Part shown: piece by piece, positions 1 to 6,991 of the stretch
Numbering within the stretch: position 1 is the first letter of the stretch
Layout of the letters: every line of letters begins with the position of its first letter
NCBI RefSeq assembly: GCF_002205895.1
Contig: NZ_NJDE01000003.1
Coordinates: forward strand, 248,001 to 312,000
Length of the DNA: 64,000 nt
Direction of reading: 5' to 3'
Source of the DNA: Saccharibacillus sp. O23
GTDB lineage: Bacteria > Bacillota > Bacilli > Paenibacillales > Paenibacillaceae
Made by a program: the position numbers and the translations under genes
The notes under the pieces: model-generated
What the model saw: only the letters and a program-made list of their open reading frames with translations
The model's database searches: none
What the model was told of the DNA's origin: nothing

Positions 1-66
1 TCAAAAAAGCGTCGTACAAGCCTCGATAATCGGACAAAATCGGGTGAAAAAAAGGCGATGCTATGC

Positions 67-72
67 TACAAT
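67..72 (+). promoter_or_regulatory. Candidate extended -10 of the uridine kinase promoter
   Basis: TACAAT preceded by TGC makes an extended -10 box. A weak GTGAAA lies 17 bp upstream at 44-49. It is the only sigma-A-like element seen before the uridine kinase gene, and the assignment is an inference from the consensus. Confidence 0.4.
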
Positions 73-129
73 ATCGAAATTGCAAACAATCGCAATGTGC
101 CAGCATCTTAGGGAGGTTTATCGATCGCC

Positions 130-768
130 ATGCTTACAATTGGTATCGCCGGAGGCACGGGTTCCGGCAAGACGACGGTCGCAAGGTCTGTCATCGACCG
201 GCTCGGCGCCGGGAAAGTCACTTTCATATCACAGGACAACTACTATAAAGATCATCCTGAGTTGAGCTTCGAAGAGCGCGGCGCGATCAATTACGATCAT
301 CCTTTCGCGTTCGACAACGATCTGCTCGCGTCGCACCTGAACGATCTGAAGGAAGGACGCGTCGCCCATGCGCCGGTCTACGACTTCACGGTACACGCGC
401 GTTCCGCGGACAAGACGGTCGAACTGAAACCGAACAATATCGTGATCATCGAAGGCCTGCACGTATTGTCGGACGAAAATCTGCGCAAACAGCTCGATAT
501 CAAGGTATTCGTGGATACCGATCCGGACGTGCGCATTCTGCGCCGCGTGCTGCGCGACATCGAAGAACGCGGCCGCAGCATCCGTTCGGTCCATGACCAG
601 TATCTCGGAACGGTCAAGCCGATGCACGAAGCGTTCATCGAACCTTCCAAGAAATACGCCGATCTGATCATTCCGGAAGGCGGACATAACGAAGTCGGCA
701 TCCAACTGCTGTCGATCCTGACGGAGAAATACCTGTCGGGCGACCATCAATGGAACCGCCGCTCGTAA
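130..768 (+). CDS. udk: Uridine kinase
   Basis: Phosphorylates uridine and cytidine to UMP and CMP in cytosolic pyrimidine salvage. The 212-residue length is normal for the family. The P-loop GGTGSGKT is at residues 8-15, followed by the typical SQDNYYKD segment, the YDHPFAFD substrate region, the VIIEGLH strand and the lid with RRxxRDIxERGR. The start ATG follows GGGAGG at 111-116 with a rather long 13-nt spacing. No in-frame alternative nearby is better. The gene stands alone, with a candidate promoter at 44-72 and a strong hairpin terminator just downstream. The assignment is close to certain from motifs and length. Confidence 0.95.
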   Translation: MLTIGIAGGTGSGKTTVARSVIDRLGAGKVTFISQDNYYKDHPELSFEERGAINYDHPFAFDNDLLASHLNDLKEGRVAHAPVYDFTVHARSADKTVELKPNNIVIIEGLHVLSDENLRKQLDIKVFVDTDPDVRILRRVLRDIEERGRSIRSVHDQYLGTVKPMHEAFIEPSKKYADLIIPEGGHNEVGIQLLSILTEKYLSGDHQWNRRS

Positions 769-800
769 TCGAAGCGCGGGGAACTTTTCCCTATGACAAA

Positions 801-858
801 AAGCTTATCTTCGCGAGGACGCTTGACGTTCCTCGGACGAAGATAAGCTTCTTTTTTT
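801..858. terminator. Bidirectional rho-independent terminator
   Basis: A 13-bp perfect stem (AAGCTTATCTTCG at 801-813 pairing with 838-850) is followed by a T-run on the plus strand and preceded by an A-run. It can therefore end both the uridine kinase gene and the convergent GIY-YIG gene. Confidence 0.9.
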
Positions 859-897
859 GCGTAGGCCGAACGGATTCGGCTGAACGGACGAAGTCGC

Positions 898-1254
898 CTA
901 CTTGTAGAACACCTTGTCCACGTTGTATTTGGCGCGTCCTTCGTTGATGATGTACGTCTCGTAGATCTCGCGCTCCGTCGGATCGGTCACCAAGCAGACG
1001 TCGATGCGGCGCACTTCGTCCCGGTGATTCTTCATCGGCGATACGCTGTCTTCGAAATGCTTTTTGATGCGCGGTCTCAGTTTGCGGGCTTTGCCCACGA
1101 ACAGCAGCTCGTCCTGCTCTCCGTAGAACATGAAGATGCCGCCTTCTTCGCGCGTGATCAGATGGAAATCGGTAAACCCGTAAATATGGCTGAGCTGCGG
1201 ATTCTCCTGCTTCTCGATCGAGACGTCCGGCTTCGGTACGGTAATTTGAATCAT
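898..1254 (-). CDS. GIY-YIG-like small nuclease-domain protein
   Basis: A 118-residue protein resembling the isolated GIY-YIG domain of UvrC. The GIF (residues 39-41) and FVG (52-54) elements match GIY...YIG, followed by KARKLRPRIKKHF, where an Arg occupies the usual catalytic position. EREIYETYIINEGRAKYN supplies the conserved Glu and Asn. In UvrC this domain makes the 3' incision during nucleotide excision repair; whether this stand-alone version cuts DNA is unknown. I chose the ATG at 1254 because AGGAAGTG sits just before it; the frame stays open upstream but lacks family similarity. It converges on the uridine kinase gene with a shared terminator. Confidence 0.75.
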   Translation of the reverse strand: MIQITVPKPDVSIEKQENPQLSHIYGFTDFHLITREEGGIFMFYGEQDELLFVGKARKLRPRIKKHFEDSVSPMKNHRDEVRRIDVCLVTDPTEREIYETYIINEGRAKYNVDKVFYK

Positions 1255-1456
1255 GCTTGTCACTTCCTCGTTTGTCGGTTGGCCGATTCGGCCCGCCGCC
1301 CGCGCTCTCGCGCTTCCGGCGCTGACCATCCTATCACAGAATCTTCTCCGGCGCCATGAAAATCGAGCGGTACCGCAACCTGCGCCCGCGTCCGCGCGTA
1401 TGCTTGTGCATACCGCAATTCGTTCCTTATCCGATCCATAGAAGGAGTGCAGGTTC

Positions 1457-2968
1457 ATGTCCACAATCAACGCGAGCATTACGGAAGGCGTTCTTCGCAC
1501 GCGCAAAAAGCTGCGCCAAGATACGCTCGTCTCGATCTTCGAAGAGTTCGACGGCGAACGGATGGCGCTTAGCGACGCCAAACGTTCGGAGAAATACCGC
1601 AAGATGGCGCTCAGCCCGTTTTCTTTCTACCGGGGCAGCGCGTATTTGTTCTATTTCGACGTGACCCGGCAGTATTTCCCTTACCACACGCCGAAAGAAC
1701 GGCCGACGTGGGTGCAGGGCGATCTGCATTTCGAGAATTTCGGCGCGTTCCAGAGCGAATCGGGGCGAATCGTCTATGACGTGAACGACTTCGACGAAGG
1801 GTATGTCGGTTCGTATCTGTACGACGTCGTGCGCATGGCCGTCAGCATCATGCTGGTCGCGCGCCAGCTGGATTATTCGCCGGAAGAACAGGTCGAAGCG
1901 GCCGCGCATTATCTGCGTTCGTATTACAAACAGATCGACAAGTTCGCTTGCGGCAAAGACGATCCGGCCGACTTCGTCGTCGATTCGGACTGCGCCAAAG
2001 GCCAGATCCGCAAGCTGCTTCGCAAACTGGAGAAACGTCAGCAGGGTCATTTTCTGGAGAAAGTGACGGCTCGGATGCAGGGCGGACGGGCATTCTTGGA
2101 GAACGACGAACTGGTTCAGCCGACGGCCGAGGAGCAGGCGGGATTGGAACAGGCTTGGCCGTTCTACATGGATACGCTGCTCTGCCGCAAACCGGGCGAC
2201 GAACATTACCGGATCAAAGACATCGCGGTCAAACACGGTTCCGGCACCGCCTCGATCGGTCTCGACCGCTTCTACGTGCTGATCGAAGGCGGTTCGGCCA
2301 AATCGACGGGCGATCTGGATTCCGACGATACCGTGCTCGAAGTCAAAGAAGTCCGGGTACCCGTTCCCGCCTACTTCATGCCGTATTCCGAATCGTTCTG
2401 GGAAGTCTTCTCCCATCAAGGCAAACGGGTCACCGCCACGCAGCAGGCGATGCACCACGAAGCCGATCCTTATCTGGGCTTCCTGACGATCGACGGGCGT
2501 CATTTCTACGCGCGCGAACGTTCGCCGTACAAGAAACGCCTCAAGCTCGAAGACCTCAAAACGACCGAAGATCTGGAAAAAGCGCTGACGCTGATGGCCC
2601 GCCTGACGGCCAAGATGCATGCGCGCGCCGATTTCGACGTCAGTCTAGGCATTCTGCCTTATCACAGCGAAAAAGAGATTCGGAAGGCGATGGGCGACGA
2701 CCCGGAATCTTTCGCCAAACATATCGCGCAGTTCGCTTATGCCTATGCCGACGTGGTGGAACGCGATTACGCGCTGTTCACGGAATGGATCGACCGGCGT
2801 TTCCCGAATGCCCGGGCGGCGGACGCTTCGGCAGCGCAGGGATCGACCGAAACGGCGGCGGAACCGGCCATGGAAGACGGCGTGACGGTAGAACCGGCGG
2901 CGCGGGAAGAAACGGCAGCGGATCGGGCAGCTCTCGAAGAAACGTCCGCTTGCGAAAGCGAACGATAA
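1457..2968 (+). CDS. DUF2252 family protein
   Basis: A 503-residue protein of the DUF2252 family, which has a kinase-like fold and no firmly established reaction. Signature segments are SPFSFYRGSA (near 53-62), VQGDLHFENFG (87-96) and the acidic DVNDFDEG (108-115), which resemble the catalytic HxD...N and D residues of aminoglycoside phosphotransferase-like enzymes. The last ~55 residues form a low-complexity Ala/Glu-rich tail that is probably disordered and not part of the fold. GAAGGAGTG precedes the ATG. The gene is monocistronic and ends in a strong terminator. Family assignment is firm; function is unknown. Confidence 0.85.
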   Translation: MSTINASITEGVLRTRKKLRQDTLVSIFEEFDGERMALSDAKRSEKYRKMALSPFSFYRGSAYLFYFDVTRQYFPYHTPKERPTWVQGDLHFENFGAFQSESGRIVYDVNDFDEGYVGSYLYDVVRMAVSIMLVARQLDYSPEEQVEAAAHYLRSYYKQIDKFACGKDDPADFVVDSDCAKGQIRKLLRKLEKRQQGHFLEKVTARMQGGRAFLENDELVQPTAEEQAGLEQAWPFYMDTLLCRKPGDEHYRIKDIAVKHGSGTASIGLDRFYVLIEGGSAKSTGDLDSDDTVLEVKEVRVPVPAYFMPYSESFWEVFSHQGKRVTATQQAMHHEADPYLGFLTIDGRHFYARERSPYKKRLKLEDLKTTEDLEKALTLMARLTAKMHARADFDVSLGILPYHSEKEIRKAMGDDPESFAKHIAQFAYAYADVVERDYALFTEWIDRRFPNARAADASAAQGSTETAAEPAMEDGVTVEPAAREETAADRAALEETSACESER

Positions 2969-3005
2969 AAGACGAGCAGCATCTGCGGGGAACCGCTTCG
3001 AAACG

Positions 3006-3052
3006 AAAAAGACCTTGCTCTCCGCCATGACGCGGAAAGCAAGGTCTTTTTT
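3006..3052. terminator. Bidirectional terminator between DUF2252 and the metallopeptidase gene
   Basis: Arms AAAAAGACCTTGCT (3006-3019) and AGCAAGGTCTTTTTT (3038-3052) form a long stem flanked by an A-run and a T-run, so it serves both convergent genes. Confidence 0.9.
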
Positions 3053-3090
3053 GCGCTGCGCTTTTGTTCGCGCGCCCTAAAGCTTCGGCT

Positions 3091-3957
3091 CTACCTCAAG
3101 CTGCCGCCGAACGTGTCGCCGCCTTCGATCGTGCCGCTCTCATAGCCTTTGTAGAACCAAGATTTGCGCTGTTCCGACGTCCCGTGCGTAAAGCTGTCCG
3201 GCACCACGTAACCTTGCGATTGCAGCTGGATGCTGTCGTCGCCGACCGCGCTCGCCGCCGTCAGCGCTTCGTCGAGGTCGCCCTGATCCAGCAGCTTCTT
3301 GCCCTGCTCGTAATGCGCCCAGACGCCCGCGTAGTAGTCGGCTTGAAGCTCCAGTTTCACCGAATATTTGTTGTATTCGGTCTCGCTGAGCTTGCGGCGC
3401 AGCGCGTCGACTTTGCCGCTCGTGCCCAGCAGGTTCTGCACGTGGTGGCCGACTTCGTGCGCCACCACGTAGGCCATCGCGAAATCGCCCGGCGCTTTGA
3501 AACGCTGCTTCAGCTCGTCGTAGAAATCGAGGTCGATATACAGCTTCTCGTCGCCCGGGCAGTAGAACGGACCGACGGCCGAGCTGGCCGTGCCGCAGGC
3601 CGACTGCACGCTGTCCGTGAACAGCACGAGCTTCGGATTGCGGTACGTCATGCCGTTCTCTTTAAACACCTGTCCCCAAACGTCTTCGGTATCGGCCAAT
3701 ACGACCGAGACGAAGTCGGCCAGCTCTTCTTCCTGCGCCGTTCCTTGATAATTGCCCGCCGACTGGGTCTGGGCCGTCTGGGTCGAAGATCCTCCGTTCA
3801 GCAGATCGGACGGATTGCCGCCGAGCAGCATCACGATGATCACGATGACGATCCCGCCTACGCCGAGACCGCCGCCGACCATCAAGCCGCCCCCTCCTCC
3901 GCGCTGTCCCCGCCGGTCCTCCACGTTGCGGCTCTGCCTTCTGCCTTTCCAATCCAT
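3091..3957 (-). CDS. YpfJ-type neutral zinc metallopeptidase
   Basis: A 288-residue member of the putative neutral zinc metallopeptidase family (YpfJ). It begins with a basic, Gly-rich cytosolic stretch, then one membrane anchor (about residues 26-47, GGGLGVGGIVIVIIVMLL), a Ser/Thr/Gln linker and an extracellular catalytic domain. The zinc motif HEVGH is at 167-171, and ELQADYYAG near 203-211 provides the downstream Glu expected as third ligand. Conserved Cys residues (121, 133) flank the GPFYCP segment. AGGAGG lies directly upstream of the ATG. Substrate is unknown. It is transcribed alone, towards the shared terminator. Confidence 0.88.
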   Translation of the reverse strand: MDWKGRRQSRNVEDRRGQRGGGGGLMVGGGLGVGGIVIVIIVMLLGGNPSDLLNGGSSTQTAQTQSAGNYQGTAQEEELADFVSVVLADTEDVWGQVFKENGMTYRNPKLVLFTDSVQSACGTASSAVGPFYCPGDEKLYIDLDFYDELKQRFKAPGDFAMAYVVAHEVGHHVQNLLGTSGKVDALRRKLSETEYNKYSVKLELQADYYAGVWAHYEQGKKLLDQGDLDEALTAASAVGDDSIQLQSQGYVVPDSFTHGTSEQRKSWFYKGYESGTIEGGDTFGGSLR

Positions 3958-4063
3958 GCCCGTCCCTCCTTGATGTGCGCGGTATGCCGCTCTCTTCCAC
4001 AGAATTAACCCGGATCGCGCCCGTCAACGCGGAAGACGTTTTCCGCAGCCGCTCGGGCGCGTC

Positions 4064-4098
4064 AAAAAGAACCGCCCGGAAAAAGCTCCGAACGGTTC
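4064..4098 (-). terminator. Rho-independent terminator of the EcsC-family gene
   Basis: Read on the minus strand, a 12-bp stem (4087-4098 with 4069-4080, two G-U pairs) is followed by five T residues. It lies about 47 bases after the EcsC-family stop codon. Confidence 0.8.
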
Positions 4099-4144
4099 CC
4101 GCGCGATTCGCGCCTTGTTTTCGCGATAAGCGAGCCTTTTGCGC

Positions 4145-5047
4145 CTACTTCTCCTCGCGCCGCAAAGCATCGAGGCGTTCGAGCGCCCGACGTTTGCGGT
4201 ACAGCATATGCGCCGCTTCGGACACGCCGTCCAACGTCTGGCGATTGGCGAAAGCGCCGAACACGATGCCGGCGACCGGCACGGCCTGAAGCAGCTTTTT
4301 CCAACCCCAACTGTCGCGGTACGTCGTCACGACTTCGCGCCAACCTTGAATCTTCGACATGGCCGTGACCGACGGAGGAAGCTTGCCGTCTTCGCCCGCT
4401 TTCAGATTCAACTCGCTGAGCACCGCCTGCTTGCCTACGATATCGGACGAAGAGAATTGGAGCACTTTGACGGCGAAGACCCGTTCCGCTTTGTCCCCCG
4501 CGTCGTAGCCGTAACATAAGCCGATCTCTTGGATGACTTTCAGCGACAAACCCAGCACGGCCGGAATATCGGCGGCCAGCGTAAATACGCCGCCCACGCC
4601 GGTGGTCGCGCCCTGCGCCGTCGCCAGATTGCGGCTCTCGGCGGCCAGACGGGCGGCGGTGCCGTCCATGACCGCGAGCGGATACGGGCCGGATTCCGGC
4701 AGTCCCCGTCTGCGGGCTTCGGCTTCCAGCATGCCGACGACCCGGCGGCGGGCGATCAGGTATTTGCCGCCGTTCTGGACATAGTTGCCCAGCTCGTCGA
4801 GCAGCGTGCCGATCTTCTGGTGGATGAATTTGGGCGTGACTTTGTCGAGCAGCTTGAACGGCAGGCTTGCGATCCGGTCCCAGATCGGCAGGTTGCGCTG
4901 CCCTTTCATCCATTTCTCCGTTTCTTTGAGCGCGGCTTGCAGCTCCGCTTCGCTGTCCGGCACCCGCGTTTCTTCGGTCTCTAAGGCATCCGGCCGAAGA
5001 GCGTGTTCTTCTTCGCTTCGGCCTGCTTCGTCTTTTTGTCGCGTCAC
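4145..5047 (-). CDS. EcsC family protein
   Basis: A 300-residue EcsC-family protein. The name comes from the third gene of the Bacillus ecs ABC locus, but no EcsA or EcsB lies here. After a charged N-terminal ~45 residues come the family features: PIWDRIASLPFKLLDKVTP, a Gly-rich segment GATTGVGGVFTLAADIPAVLGLSLKVIQEIGLCYG (about 147-181), and a C-terminal hydrophobic run near LQAVPVAGIVFGAFAN. The start is a GTG at 5047 with GGGAGG seven bases upstream. It has its own terminator. The molecular role of the family is not established; membrane association is suggested by the hydrophobic segments. Confidence 0.82.
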   Translation of the reverse strand: MTRQKDEAGRSEEEHALRPDALETEETRVPDSEAELQAALKETEKWMKGQRNLPIWDRIASLPFKLLDKVTPKFIHQKIGTLLDELGNYVQNGGKYLIARRRVVGMLEAEARRRGLPESGPYPLAVMDGTAARLAAESRNLATAQGATTGVGGVFTLAADIPAVLGLSLKVIQEIGLCYGYDAGDKAERVFAVKVLQFSSSDIVGKQAVLSELNLKAGEDGKLPPSVTAMSKIQGWREVVTTYRDSWGWKKLLQAVPVAGIVFGAFANRQTLDGVSEAAHMLYRKRRALERLDALRREEK

Positions 5048-5261
5048 CTTGTTCCCTCCCCAGTGTCGTCTGTACGCGGCGCATCTTCGCGATGCGGCCG
5101 GTTCATTATGAATTACCCTTAATACGCGGGAAAGGAATATCGGTTACGGATAAATTTGCCGAGCGAAACGGCGGCCGCCCGGATCCGCGGGCGATCCGCT
5201 CAAGACCGGCCGGGCGATCTCCGGCCCGGTTCGTCGACATTCGAGCGGCGGAACAGGCCGC

Positions 5262-6803
5262 TTAAGGGCGAAGCGGGCGGCCGGCTTCGAGCCGCAGGCC
5301 GCCGACCCGTTCGGGCGCGGCCCCCGCGTCCGCAGGCGCGGCTGCCTCTCCCGCCAGGATGCGCCGTCCCAGCTCGGACGGCGCGAACCGCCGGTTCCCG
5401 AAGTTCGGCTCGGACTTGCCGAACTTCGGGAACGCTCCCTCTCCGCTGACCGTCAGCAGCGGAGAAGGGCTTTCCGCCATCCATTCCAGATGGCGGAAGA
5501 ATTCGAGGTCGCCCAGACCGAGGGCGACCAACTCGTCCGTCGCGAGCCGGAACAGCTCGGCGGGACCGGCCGCGCCGGAAGCGGCGGCTTCGAGCGCCGC
5601 CCGCTGGATGCTGCCCAGGCCGTCTTCGGCCGACGGCAATCGGGACAGATGCGCCTCGAACGCGGCGCGGGCGAACGGCAGGGCCGAACTGTCCGCTTCC
5701 AGAAAGCGGACATGCTCTTCGAGGTCCGGCGAGCTGTACGCCGACCAGAAGCGGGAAGCGGCCGCGAACTGCTCTTCGCCGACCGGCTGCCAAGTGCCGG
5801 AGAGCGTCTTGAGCTGTTCGGGCCGAAGCTGCCCGAACCCGCGGAATAATTCGATCCCCGGGAATTCGCCGATCGAAAGCAGGCTGAGGCGCGTTCTTCC
5901 GCGCCGCATCCGCTCGATACGGCCGAGCAGCACCGCCAGCATGGTCTGGTCGAACAGATCGTGTTCGAACCAGAGCACGACTTCCTCGTACTGCTCCAGC
6001 TCGCGAAGTTTCCGTTCCTGCTCCGCGCAGCCTTCCAGATAGAACGCGCGGGGAATGCCCAGCTCCCGCTCCAGATATTCGGCGCGGGCGAAGCGCGCCG
6101 AAGCTTCTTCCATGTCCGGAAAGACCGGACCGAAAGGATACAGTTCCCTCCAGACGAGAATCTCGCCTTCGATTCCCGCTTCCTGCATCAGCTTGGCCGT
6201 ATGATCCCCGTTTACGATATGCAGCATATGTCTGCCTCCTTCATACAAGTCGCGGAACGCGGCGTAGAAGTCCGAGACATGCAGCGCCGGCCGCAGCCGG
6301 CTGCGCGCGTCGAACAGCCTTTTTTTCAGGGCCGATTCCGAGACGCCGAGGAACTCGGCGCTCTCGCGGACCGAATACCCTTCGAAGTAGAACAACCGGA
6401 CCGGCAGGCGCAGCTTCTCCGGCAGCGCGTCGATCGAAGCGTGGATCTGCTTCTTCAGCTCGCGCCGCTCGGCAGCCGAAGCCGCATCGGTGGGTTCTTC
6501 CGCTTCCTGCGGAAAAGGCGAATGATCCGCCACCGGCAGTTCGGAAGAAGAAGCCCGGCGCCATCTGCGCCCCGCCCGGCGGCGTACGATCGTCTTGAGC
6601 CATCCCGCGAACGCCGCTTCCTGCTCCAACCGATGGAGTCCCGCGTAAGCTTCGACAAAGGCTTCCTGTACCGCGTCTTCCGCCAACTGTACGTCGCGCA
6701 GCCGCTCATAAGCGACGGCGAAGGCCATCCCTTCGTACTGGCGAACCAACGGCGTCCAAGCTTCCCGATCGCCCGCTTTGGCTTTCTTCACCCATTCCTC
6801 CAT
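5262..6803 (-). CDS. ECF sigma-70 factor fused to a DUF1835 domain
   Basis: A 513-residue two-part protein. Residues ~20-80 are sigma region 2 (QLAEDAVQEAFVEAYAG and the AFAGWLKTIVRR segment). Residues ~125-175 are region 4 with the helix-turn-helix SVRESAEFLGVSESALKKRLF. From MLHIVNGDH (about residue 193) onward it is a DUF1835 domain with GEILVWRELYPFGPVF and LWFEHDLFDQTM. The ATG at 6803 is chosen because AAGGAG is 8 bases upstream; the ATG at 6809 is only 2 bases away. A perfect AAGGAGG lies 7 bases before an internal in-frame ATG at 6227, so a separate 321-residue DUF1835 protein may also be made. No anti-sigma gene is adjacent. Confidence 0.85.
   Translation of the reverse strand: MEEWVKKAKAGDREAWTPLVRQYEGMAFAVAYERLRDVQLAEDAVQEAFVEAYAGLHRLEQEAAFAGWLKTIVRRRAGRRWRRASSSELPVADHSPFPQEAEEPTDAASAAERRELKKQIHASIDALPEKLRLPVRLFYFEGYSVRESAEFLGVSESALKKRLFDARSRLRPALHVSDFYAAFRDLYEGGRHMLHIVNGDHTAKLMQEAGIEGEILVWRELYPFGPVFPDMEEASARFARAEYLERELGIPRAFYLEGCAEQERKLRELEQYEEVVLWFEHDLFDQTMLAVLLGRIERMRRGRTRLSLLSIGEFPGIELFRGFGQLRPEQLKTLSGTWQPVGEEQFAAASRFWSAYSSPDLEEHVRFLEADSSALPFARAAFEAHLSRLPSAEDGLGSIQRAALEAAASGAAGPAELFRLATDELVALGLGDLEFFRHLEWMAESPSPLLTVSGEGAFPKFGKSEPNFGNRRFAPSELGRRILAGEAAAPADAGAAPERVGGLRLEAGRPLRP
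6225..6242 (-). promoter_or_regulatory. Internal ribosome binding site and ATG at the sigma/DUF1835 junction
   Basis: On the minus strand AAGGAGG is followed after seven bases by the ATG whose complement is 6225-6227. That codon is the first residue of the DUF1835 domain. The motif is as good as any true start in the window, which suggests a second translation product or the remnant of a separate gene. Confidence 0.6.
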
Positions 6804-6991
6804 GCCCATCTCTCCTTCTATGCCCGTTCCTGAAACTATAGTGCCGCCGTCCGTCGGTTCGGTTACCTCTTTTGACCATTTTCCAAAAATAACCTTCTAA
6901 TGCCGCGTTTTTTCCATACCGATAAAAGAAAAGATCGACTATGATGAAAATAGAACTAAAGAACTATGTGGAGAAAACGAGGGAACCATTT

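Noticed and set aside
1255-1602. Longer GIY-YIG protein starting at 1602
   Set aside because: The extra residues show no similarity, overlap the DUF2252 gene start on the other strand and lack a ribosome site, whereas AGGAAGTG precedes the ATG at 1254.
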